A stretch of DNA of 64,000 bases from Burkholderiales bacterium (lineage in GTDB: Bacteria; Pseudomonadota; Gammaproteobacteria; Burkholderiales; Burkholderiaceae_C). Below, piece after piece: positions 34,901-46,900 of this stretch. Both the position numbers and the translations under genes were made by a program. Below the pieces are notes generated by a model. It saw nothing but the letters and a program-made list of their open reading frames with translations, had not been told where the DNA came from and made no database searches. The stretch is from assembly GCA_016703325.1 (NCBI GenBank), contig JADJCH010000063.1:315296-379295 (forward strand), given 5' to 3'. Positions within the stretch are counted from its first letter, which is position 1. Each line of letters starts with the position of its first letter.

Positions 34901-37900
34901 AGCCGATGGGGCGCTGGAAGTTGTCGGCCGTGCCGAGATCCAGGACCGTGGGCGACACGTCCTCGAAGCCGCCCCAGAGGATGTCGTTGCCGGTGTCGCC
35001 GCGGATGGTGTCGTTGCCGGCACCGCCGACGATGACGTCGTCATGGCTGCCACCGGCGATGTCGTCGTCGCCTTGATCGCCATAGATGGCATCGTCGCCG
35101 GAACCGCCTGAAATCAGGTCGTTGCCGAGGCGGCCGAAGATGCGGTCGTTGTCGGCGCTGCCGAAGATGGTGTCGACGCCCCAGTCGCCATAGATCAGGT
35201 CCTCGCCGGATCCACCGTCGATGAGGTGGGTGACCACGAACTCGCCGCCGGCCTCGTTGAGCAGCGCAAAGATGACGTCGTCGCCAGAGCCGCCCAGGAT
35301 GTGGTCGCTGCCAGTGCCACCGCGCACCAGGTCATTGGCAGACCCTGCGTCGATGAAGTCGTCGCCCGCGTCGCCATCGATGGTGTCGGTGCCGGCATGG
35401 CCCCAGACGCGGTCTGTGCCTGCGCCCGCCGTGATGACGTCATTTCCGCCCTGGCCGTAGATGCGGTCGACGTCGTCGCCGGCGCTGATGGTGTCGTTGC
35501 CTCCCTCGGTCTCGCTGTGCAGGACGACCGTGCGTACGATGCCCGTGCTGCCCGGCAGCGCCGCCGGTGTGGCGTTGGCCGGTGTCGTGACCAGGCCTTC
35601 GTCGCCCAGGATGAAGTCGGCACCCAGGCCGCCAGTCAGCACGTCATGGCCGAGCCCGCCGATGATGTCGTCATCACCGCTGCCGCCATCGATGGTGTCG
35701 TTGCCGCCCTGGCCGTACAGGATGTCGCTGCCCAGACCACCGAGGATCACGTCGCCACGGTCGGTCAGGTCGGCAGACGCCGGGATCAGGCTGAGGGCGC
35801 GTTCAGGTGCGCGCACCGTGCCGTCGGTGTTGCGGATGACGCCGCTGGTGCGCCACAGGCGACCGTCACCACCGAGCACGACATCGTGACCATCGCCGGC
35901 GTCCACGGTGTCGATGCCGAGGCCGGCGACGATGTCGTCGGCGCCGAGCCCGCCGGTGACGGTGTCGTCGCCACCCTGGGCAAAGATCCAGTCGTCACCG
36001 GAGCCGCCCACGACGATGTCGCCACCGTCTGCAACGGCCTGCGGGCCACCCGCGACTTCGGACTCGAGCAGCACATCGCGCCCGAGACTGCGCATGGCAC
36101 CAGCAGCCAGCGCACCGCCAGACAGCGCGATCGTGCCGCGGTCGGCCAGGATGACGTCGCTGTCATCGCCGCCGTCGATGCTGTCGTTACCGGTGCCGCC
36201 GATGATGTTGTCGTTGCCGACACCCCCGGTGATGACGTCGCTGGCCGCACCGCCGTCGATGAAGTCGCTGCCGGCCTCGCCGTGGAGGGTATCCCTGTCG
36301 GCGCCGCCATCCAGGCGATCGTCGTTGGCGCCACCCCACAGGATGTCAACGCCCGCACCGCCCCACACCTGGTCGTTGCCGTCGCCGGCAAAGACGGTGT
36401 CGTTGCCGTCGCCCGCATCGACCGTGTCACTGCCCGCACCCGCTGTGACGGTGTCGGCGTCGTCGCCGGCCCAGATCTGGTCAGCGCCGGTGCCGGTGGT
36501 GATGACGTCCATGCCGGCATGGCCGTAGACGATGTTGGCGCCATCGCCTGCCGTGATGGTGTCGTTGCCCTTGCCGCCGAAGATGCGGTCATTGCCCGCG
36601 CCGGCGGCGATGGCGTCGTTGCCGCCGACCAGGCCGCGGTCGGTGTCTTCGATCTGGCTGACGGTGCCCCCCAGGTAGGTGAGCACCCCGCCGTCGCCGA
36701 TGAGCACGTTGTTGCCGCCCGCATCGGTGATCTGGTCGTTGCCGCCGCCACCGAACACGATGTCGGCCCCGCTGCCGGTGGTGATGACGTCGTTGCCGTC
36801 GCCAAAGGCCGCGCGGGCGCGCAGCACGCCGTCCTTGATGCGGCCTTCATCACCGAACACGATGTTCACGCCGCCACCGGCGTTGATGGTGTCGTCACCG
36901 GCCTCGCCGTAGACCGTGTCGTTGCCGGCGCCGGCGGTGATGTTGTCGCGGCCGAGGCCGCCACGGATGGTGGCCGCCCCGGCGGCGGCGCTCAGCGTGA
37001 TGGTGTCGTCGCCTGCGCCACCGTCGATCTCGTAGGTGATGGCGCTGTTGGTGATGCCGGACAGGTTGACGACGTCATTGCCCTCGCCCGCCGCGACGAT
37101 GATCTTGCTGACCCCCGAATAACGCTGCTCGAAGGTGATGCCGCCGAAGGCCGCACGCACGATCACCTCGTCCGCCGACCCGCCCTGCGTGACGGTGAAA
37201 CTCTCGCCGAAGTCGACCGTGTTGTTGTTCTGCCGCTCCGCGGCGAATTCACCCATGTTGATCTGCAGCACACCGTTGCCGATGTTGCTGGCCAGCGTGG
37301 GCACGCGGGTGAACGGGATCTCGAAGTCCACCAACGTGATCGGTGGCGTGATGTTGAATTCCTTCTTGATCTCGAACAGGAACAGGTCGATCTCGAGGAA
37401 GGCGAACAGCTTGGCGTACAACTGGCCGGTGACGTCGAACATGGCCAGCGGCGCCAGCGCCGGCTCGCCGTACTTCACCTCGTTGAGCACGTTGTCGACA
37501 ATCTCGGTGACGCGCACGCGCCCGTCATGGTCGTTGTCGAAGAGATTGAAGAAGACATCGGCAAAGATGCCGCCGGCCACGCCGGCGCGCGCCACGCCCA
37601 GGTTGAGCTCGGCGGCGGCCGACAGGCCACCGCTGAGAGTGACCTCCGGAACGTCTGCCCCGCTGCCGTCCGGGTTGGCGGTGTCGCTGACGTAGAAGCC
37701 GTCGAAGATGAGGGCCGGGTTCCGGAAGCCGCTGTCGGCAAACTGCTGGATGCCTGACGTGTCGAAGCCGAAGGCGAAGTCGGCCCTCGCGCCGATCTTG
37801 CCGGTGATGGACGCCCCCAGCGGCCCGAAGATCGGGAAGAACTGCGTGTAGGAGAAGTCGACGACAAAGGCGCCCATGTCGTAGGTCAGCAGCACGGCCG

Positions 37901-40900
37901 GCCGCCCGAGCAGCAAGCCGAAGATCTGACCGGGGTCTTCCAGGATCGGGAAGGCGAAGCCGGCGCCTTGCTGCAGGCCGGACGTGAAGCTCTTGGTCGT
38001 GGACGCCGGCTTGCCTTCCAGCGCAGAGCCGAAGTTGAACCCCTGGTTGCGGGGTGCCGCGAATCCGCGCGACGTGGCGTTGCTCAGGTCCAGCGTCGGG
38101 CTGGTCAGCGACAACTGCAGACCCGGGTTGCTGATGTCGTACAGCGAGAAGCCACCGAAGTTGATCAGCAGGCTCTCGGTGTCGGTGGGAATGCTGTTGA
38201 CGAAGGTGATGATGTCCGCGACGGACTTGATGAACGACACATCGACATTGCCGAACTGTGCAGCGATGTCCAGCAGGGTGATCGGCCCCGCCAGGTCGGA
38301 GATCACCGGGATCGGCGCCGTCAGGATGTCCACGATCGGCTGGATCGGCTTGGTGATGTCCTGCACCGTGCCCAGCACCGGGCTGATGAAATCGCTGATG
38401 AAGGTGCCCAGGTCCAGGCTGATGTCCTGGAACTCCACCACCTTCAGACCATCGAGAACGGCGTCGCCCAGGTCACTCAAGTCGACATACTGACCGGCGG
38501 CCCGGTCGCCGATCTGCCAGTTCAGGAAGAACTCGCCGACGATCTTGGGGAAGGCGGTCGACGCACCGGGCACCAGGTCGCTGTTGAGCTGCAGGCTCAG
38601 GTCGAGTTCTGCAGCGGCGTCGGCCGCCAACCCGGCCGAGATACCGAGGCTGCCGAGTTCGGAGAACCCCAGCCGCTGGTCGTCGGCATTGCGGCGGTTG
38701 AAGACGTCGATGGCGAAGGCCGCGCCGATGCCGGAGCTGCCGGCGTGGCGGGCATCGATGTCCTTGTCCCTGGCGGTCAGTTGCAGGAAGGCCAGCTTGC
38801 CGGTCAGGGCTGCATCGGGCAGCGTCGCCTCGACCTCGACACGCAACTCGTCGCCGTCGGCGATGTCCAGGTAGAAGCCTTCGGCGAAGCTGAGACCGAA
38901 GCCGAGGTCGAGATCCCAGTTCAGGTCGATGTCGAGGTTGCCTTCGGCCTCGAGCCCGATGGCGGGCAGGCCCAGGTCGAAGCCGATGCCGGCATCGACG
39001 AGGTTGATCGACTGGCCGAGCTTGAGATCCCAGCCCATGAAGAGCTGGTTCTGCGGCGTGCCGGCCGTGTTGACGTTGGTGGCCAGCCCGATGTCTGCGA
39101 CGCTGGTCGCAGGCCCGCTGCCGTCCTGCTTGAGCAGGATGCCCAGCCCGCCAGGGCCCAGCAGCTCGAACAGCTTGCGCGAGATGAAGTTCTGGTTCGG
39201 GTTGCTGCTGTTCTGGATCTCGGTGCGGAGTCCTCGATGAAGCCTTCGCGGAAGTCTTCGATGAAGCGGGCACCGTCGGCGAGCTTGTCGCCCACCAAGG
39301 GCAGCGGCACGCTGAAGACCTCGCCGTCGAGAACGTCCTGCAGCCCTTCCAGGAAGAGGTCGATGCCATCGACGATCAGCAGCACGTTGTCGAGCAGACT
39401 GAAGTCCGACGGGTTCAGGGTGAACAGATCCGGCGGCACCACCACGCTGAAGCTCGACGGGTCGGTGAGGTCACCGCTCAGGGTGATGTCGCCCCGGTAG
39501 TTGGACTCGTTCGGGAAGTACACCGGCAACGCGGCATCGACCGTGCCGCTGAAGTTGATGTCCACGTCCGAACCGAACTGCACATCCGACAGCAGCACCC
39601 GGCCCGCGGTGAAGATGGTCGGATCCAGGCCCGCACTGAATGCGGCGCCGATGCTGGCCGTGCCGTCCTGGATGGTCAGCCCGAACCCGCCCAGGGCAGC
39701 GACGAAGGACAGGTCATTGCCGGCGGCCGTCAGCGACCCCGTGATGCTGGTGTCATCAAAGATGTAGATGGACGTCGGGCTGGCCAGGTCGAAACCGAAG
39801 GCCAGGTCGATGGTGAGCGCGCCGCTGGCCTGCAGCCCCGCCGCAGCCGCCAGGTTGTCGCCGAATCCGGGAACGGCGAAGTCCACCGACAGCGATTCGG
39901 AGAAGCTCTCGTCGACACGCAGGTCGACCCGCAGGATGTCCAGGTCGTCACTGGTGTTGCCCGGCGTGCCGCCGTCATCGCGCACCAGGGACAGGCCGAT
40001 CAGGTTGCTGTTCGACGGGATGCCGAACGCTTCCTTGAGCTTGTCTTCCAGGAACTGCAGCGTGCCCGCAGGGTTGTTGCGCGCCGCCTCGATGGCGGCA
40101 TCGAGCCGGTCTGCGTAGCTCAGCAGGTCGTTGACCGAGACGTTGATGAGCGGGATGGGCTCATCCAGGAAGCCGAAGGATTCGAATTCACCCAGGAATT
40201 CGGACAGCGCAATGAGGCCGTCGAGGATGGCGCTGAAGTCGAAGTCGAGGTTGTCGAACGCAACCAGTTCGCCCAGGTCCGGGAAGCTGAAGGAGAAGTC
40301 GGGCGCCTCGCCGGCAAACGGGTTGCCGATGTCGAGCAGGTTGATTTCCACCCGCGGGTTGGCGCCGAGGTCGATCCCCGGGATCGCGGGGTCGAGCGCG
40401 ACGTCGAACACGAAGCTGCCGGAGCCGATGGTGGCCGGCGGCTGGATCAGGGCATCGAAGTTGTCGAGGTTCTGGAACAGTTCGGTCAGGGTGATGCGGC
40501 CGTCCAGCGCGACGGTGCCCGGATCCTGCAGGCCCAGGCTGATGCCGCCGTGCAGGTTGGCGTCGCCGGACAGGTCGATGCCGACGAAGCCGAACTTGGC
40601 CCCGGCGGACACGCCCGTGGGTGTGGTCAGGTCGAAATCGGCGCTGACCAGCGCGTTCTCGATGAAGAAGCGGTCTGACAGCCGCACGCCGCCGATGGCG
40701 CTGCCATCGATCACCCCGTCGAGGCTGGCCGGGTCGGTGTCGTCGGTGCGCTGGATGCCCAGATGGGCTGCCGCGAGCGAGCCGTTCACCGACACGACCT
40801 GGAACAGTGTGCTGCCTGTCGTGTTGTCAGTCAGCTTCAGCCCGGTGCCCGCTGCGTTGATGGTGGCGGTGACCTTGCCGCCGGTTGCGGCGTTGATGGC

Positions 40901-43900
40901 AGACAGGACCTGGCCGACGGTCGTGGCGCCATCGACGCTGACGGTGGACGGAACCGTCGCGGACCTGGATCTGGAAGTCGTGCAGGTTGGACGCCTGCGT
41001 GGTCTTGAGGCCGAGTTGCGTGACCGCCTGGTTGGCTGCAGCCGCCGTGATGGTGAAGCTGTTGACCATCGGCACCTTGGCACTAAAGGCCACCTGGTTG
41101 CCGATGTTGCTGGCCTCGAGCTGGTCGCCCAGGCCTGCGGCCTGCAGCGCCTGATTGATGTCGACCACCAGATCGAGGATGTTGCTGTTGGCCTGGGTCG
41201 ATGCCGCGGTGACGGTGACCGGCACCGGCGTGCCGCCATTGAGGGCGACCTGGAACACCATGTCGGCCGTGGGGCGCGGCAGCGCCGCCGCCAGCACTCG
41301 GCCACCAATGGACGGGGGCGATGTCAAGCTGGGATCGGCCACCGTGTCGACGACGGTCTCTGTCTGGAAGCCGAGCTGGGCTGTCGCCGGATTGGTGCTG
41401 GCCGCCGTGAGCGCGAGCCGGGTCACGCCGGCCTTGCCGACGAGTTCGACCCGGCCCTTGTTGGCCTGCGCCTGCACCTGGCTGCCGAGACCGGCCGTCA
41501 CCAGTGCGGCGTTCAGGTCGGCGGCCAGGTCGGCCACCGTCAGGTTGGTGGCCGTGCTGGCCGCAGGGACGGTGACCGCGACAGGCGCGCCGCCATTGAC
41601 GCCGAGGTTGAAGTTGGCGTCTGCGGTGAGCCGCCCGTAGATCGGGTCGGTCATCAGCGCGGGCGCTGTCTTGATCGGCACGCCGTCGTCGTTGTTCAGC
41701 TGCTGCAGCGGCGTCGACGCCGTGATCGCCTCGCTCGGGTCTGCCGGCCCCAGGTAGGCGCCGAAGGTCACAGTCAGGCCGCCGGTGGCGCTGATGACGA
41801 TGGAGCCGTCGCTGTCGATGTCGAGCAGCGGGCCCAGGTCGAGTTCGAAATCGACCGGCAGATTCAGGTCGACGAAGTCATGCGACAGCTGGACCGTGTA
41901 GCGCAGGATCTGGGTCGACGCGTCGTAGTTCGCGTTGACCAGGCCCGGGTTCAGGCCCAGGATGTCCGGCAGCAAGGTGGCGAGCTGGTCGGCCGTCCTG
42001 AAATTGGGCGAGTTGTCGGCCTGCAGCAGCTTCGGGATGTCGTTGCCGACCTTGACGTTGTCCGCGGTGGCGGACTGCGCCAGCAGCACCTGCGTGACGG
42101 TGGTCACGCCGGCCCGGGTGATGCTGATCGCAAGGCCCGCGTTGCCCGTCAGCTTGCCGTTGGCCGGAGCGTCGGCGCCCGCGACGATGGCGAGCCGGAA
42201 GCCGACGGTCGCCGCAGCCTGCGGCGCGCTGAACCCGAGTTGGGCCAGACCACCGGCGTTGCCGGTGCCCGCTGCGACCTGGAAGGCCGTGACAGTGGGG
42301 TCCTCGGCAATCAGGCGGATGCGCCCGTCGCGGCCTTCGGCGCGGATCACCCCGTCGAGCCCTGCGTCGGCCAGCGCCTTGTTGACGTCGGTGACCAGGG
42401 CGTTTGCGCCGTCCACCTGGTCGTCGCCGTCGTCGATCAGCAGGCTGTCGGCGAGCATGTCGCCGAAGGTGAGCACGCTGTCGAGGGCGCCGCTGACAAA
42501 GGGAATCTCGAAGTTCGAGAAGAAGTCGCTGTTCTGCAGCTCGTCCAGCGAGGTCGCCAGTTGCCCGAGCAGGCTGACGAAGCTGGCCGCATCCAGGTTG
42601 TCGAAGTTGAGGATGTCGCTCAACCCGGCCGGCGTCTGCACCGTCAGGGTGGCAGGATCATCCAGGTCGGCGAGCACCACCGACAGGGTCGTCGCCGGTG
42701 AGGCGGTGATGCCGATGAACGGCGCCGCCAGCGGAAACGCGAACTGGGCCGCCCCGTCGAGGCTGGCGGTCACCAGATCGCCGGGAGACGCCAGGTTGTC
42801 GATGAGTTCGCGCAGGTCGATGCGGCCGTCATCCGCATTGGAGCCCGGATCGGTGATCTGGATGTTGACGACGGGCGACGCACTGACGCTGCCGTCCACG
42901 ATCTGCACGCCGAGGAACCCGAAGCGCGCCAGGGCGTCGATGTTGTTCGCCGCCAGGGTGAGTTGCCCCGTGGCAGCGGTGTTGCGGATGAAGAAGGCGT
43001 CCAGGACGTCGGCACCGCCCATCAGGTCGCCCAGGTCCAGGCCGAAATCCAGGTGGAAATCCACCATGGCGTCCAGTTGGGCGTCGGCACTGAAGCTCAG
43101 CTCCGCCAGGCCTTCTTCGAGGTCGAAGCCGAAGTCGATGGGCGTTGCCACCGAGACCAGTTCCTGCGTGAAGTGCAGGCCGTAGACCAGCTCCTGGGTG
43201 GCGCTGTCATAGGACACGCCCAGTTCGCCCAGATCGATGCCGAGGCTGCCGGCCAGGGCCGCGGCGATGTCTTGCAGCGTGGGCAGCGTGGTGTTGCCCG
43301 TGGCCGGGTTGGTCAGCGGGTCGATCACCTTGGTCTGGAAGGCGTCCACCAGATCGACCAGGGTGTTCAGCCCGTCGGACAGCAGCGGGAGATCGATGTC
43401 GAAGACCGACAGCTGGTCGCGCAGTTCGACCAGTTGCGAACGCACTTCGTCGGCGTTCACCGACAGGAAATCCAGCAGGTCGTCGCCAGCGGCGGCGCTG
43501 GCAGTGATCTGGACCTGGGTGGGCTGCGACAGGTTGGCCCAGGACAGGACCAGTTGGGCGTCGGCCAGCGGGATCGACGCGTCGAACCCGGGCACGACAG
43601 CAGACACCCCGAAAGTGCCGGTGAGGACCGCGTCGGCAACGCCGTCGCCCGGGTCGGCGATCACCTGCACACCGAACAGGTCGCCGAAATTGGCGGGCTC
43701 CAGCTCGGGAACCCGGATGGATGCGTCGGCCGTCTGCGTGCCCGGGTCCTTGAGCTTGACGGCCACTCCGGCCTGGGCGTCCAGCGTGAGCGACGCAGCC
43801 AGCAGGTCCACGCCCAGGAAGCCCAGCCGCCCGGTACCCGCAACGTCGCCGTCGACCCGCAGATTGCTGACGCGCAGCGCGTCGGCGTTGCTGGCGCTCG

Positions 43901-46900
43901 GCGTCAGGAAGAAGCCCTTGGAATCAACGCCGAAGCCGAAGTCCAGACTGACATCGGCCGCGACATCGAGCGCGCCGGTGAGATCGACCTGGCCACCGAG
44001 CACATCGGCGCTCAGGTCGAGGTCGACGATGCCGGTCAGCTGGCTGTTGACGACCTTGACGCTGAAGAACAGGTCCGACGTGCCATCGCCGTCGCGGTCA
44101 GCGGTGCTGAGCGTGACGTTGCCCGCGACCGCATCCAGGTTGTCCAGCGCCAGCCGCAGCGCGGTGGCGGTGGCGATCGAGCCGCCCGCACCAACCTGGC
44201 CGAGATCCAGCCCGCCCGCCTCGAAGATGCGCAGCAGCAGCGACGTCGCGTTGTCGATCTGCACCGTCCCGGTGCCCCCCACCTGCGACACAGTGAGGAA
44301 CGGCAGGTCCTTCGGACGCACCGCATCCACCAGCAGCCCGTTCAGTGCCCCGGCCAGCGACTGGCCGTCCAGACCGGCGAGGTTGACACCACCGAGCACT
44401 TGTCCGAGCCCGTCCTGCAGCGACGCCGCCAGGTCATGCAGACCCGCTGCGATCGCCTCGATGGTCTGGGCGACGGTGACTGTCTCGGTCGGGGTTTCGA
44501 TGCCGGTCCAGCTGACCTTCTGCACGCCCGACTGGCCCAGGGCGTCGACGACGGTGATCTGGTGCGACCCCGAGCCGGCGGCTGCGCCGGCGACGACGCC
44601 GTTGTCGTTGGTGACCAGGACACCGGCCGCTGGCGTGCGGCGCAATTCGATCTGGTCGGTTCCCAGGCCGCCTGCAACCGTGATGCCACCCGCAACGCCG
44701 ATGGCGCCGCGCACGGCGTCGACCACGATGCGGTCGTTGCCGCCAAGGCCGTCGACCACGATCGATTCGATCGACGCCAGCGGCACGCTCAGGCTGGCGT
44801 TGGCCGGCTTGGCCTGGCCGTCCAGGTACTGGAAGACGTCCAGCAACGCCGGCTGCGCTGCATTGCGTTCGAGCTGGATGACGTCGTTGCCAGCCGTGCC
44901 GCGCAGGGTGAGGACAGCCGGCTGCGACAGCGTCTGGCTGGCGTTCGGCAACACCCAGGCGCCGCGCCCCAGCGTGCCGACCAGGGCCACGTCATCGGCG
45001 CCGGTGATCCGGTCGACCGTGGTGACCATCGCATTGGGAATGCCCGCGCCGTATTCCACCCAGTTGCCATTGGCAACGCGCCGGAACACGCCGCCCTCGC
45101 CCCCGACAACCACCACGCGGGTGGCGCCCACCTGCTCGACGGCAATGCGCTGCAGGGTCTTGGCACCTGGCAGGGCGAGCAGGTTGGAGGTGAGTTGAGA
45201 CCAGTTCCACGTGCCAAGGTCAGCCTGCGCACCGTCACCGCTGAACCACACCCGGCCCTGGGCGTCGAGCGCGTAGATCTGCCGCCAGTCGTCGGGGTTG
45301 GCAGCGACGGCCACCACGGCAGCGCCGGCGGCGTTGGTGAAGCTGGTGACGGCACGCAGCGGCGCGTTGACGCCGGCGCCGGGCTGGCGGATCCAGAGAC
45401 CGTGTGCATTGGCCGCAATGGGGGCCGGGCTGGGCGCTGGGTCTGTGCCGACGAGGATGAAGTCGGCATGGTTCTGGAAGCCACCCAGGCCGTCGGGCTG
45501 GCGGCCGCCGTACAGCAGGGCCTTGACATGACCGACGTTGGCGGCCTGCGGGGGCTGGAAGTTGTTGGGCGTGGGCGGCACCGCCACCGGGTTGCCATTC
45601 AGCAGGGTGAGGTTGCGGCCGTTGTCGACGGATTCGTAGATCCAGTGGGTGCCGACGAGCAGGGCGTTCGGATTGACCTGGTTCACCGCAAACGGCTGCA
45701 CGAACTGGACGGTGGAGTCGAAGACCGTCCCCGCCAGGTCATTGAACAGATTGCCGCCGTTGGTGCCGGCCACACGCAGTTGCGGCCGCACTTCTGCCAG
45801 CGTGCCCGCCGCGTAGGCGCTGCCCAGTTGGTTGGTGCCGATGCTGATCCGCAGGTTGCCGCCCACAGGCGTGACCGCGGAGATCAGGTACAGGAACTGC
45901 TCGTTCGGCAGGGTCACACGGTCGCCCACCTGCATGGGCGTTCCCGCGGGCACCAGGAAGCTGCTGGCGTTGGCAGCCACCGGCGCCGCCAGCGGCGCGG
46001 CGAGGGCGAAGCCGCCGAAACTGTTGCTGCTGTAGTAGACCGTTGCGCCGGCGGTCTGCACATAGGCGCCGTCGCCTTCGCGCACGGTGCCCCAGGCCGC
46101 CGACCCGCTGGTGGGCTGCACCGCGACCCCGATGTCCTGCGTGCCGCCGATGATGCGGTTGTTGACCGTGTCGTAGGCGACTGAATAGAACTCGGTCAGG
46201 CTCAGGCCCGCGTTCAGCGACTGCCAGGACTGGTCGGGTTGGCCAGGGTTCAGCAGGCGGTAGAGGCCGCCGTCGTCCGCTTCCAGGATGTGGCCACCGG
46301 CGAACACCATCGCCCGCGAGTCAGCGTGGGGCGCCGAGCCGACCAGCGGGCCCGCGCCGTCCGGGTCGGCGGTCTTGTTGTCGGTGATGGCCACCCACTG
46401 GGTGGCCAGCGACTTGGACGCGTCACCGCGGAACAGCCGGCCGGTGAAGTTCGAGGCACCGAGCGTGTTCGGGAAGTTGGGCTCCCCGCCGCCACCGCCT
46501 GGCTGCCGGTCGCCACCGATGTACACGACCTGGGCGTTGTTGGGGTCGGCCACCATCGAGAAGTGGGTGTTGCCCTGGCGGCCCACGTGGATGCCGAAGA
46601 AGCCCGTGCTCTCGACCGTCCCGGGCAGGGCCATCGCGGTCCAGTTGGCTCCGTTGTCGGCCGACCGGAACACGCCGGACAGCCGCTGGCCGCCGACCGT
46701 CAGCGTCGCGCCCGCGGCGCGCGCCGTGATCTGCCCGCCGACGTTCACCTGGCGGCTGCCATCGGCCTGGTTGGTGATCGAGTTGATCGTGAACGACTGG
46801 TTCGGGTTGACGCCGTCGGAGATCCGGACGGTGTCCCCCGCCTGCAGCAGGGTGCCGGCGGCGACACGGAAGCTGTTGGCACCAGCGGCAATCGGCTGCG

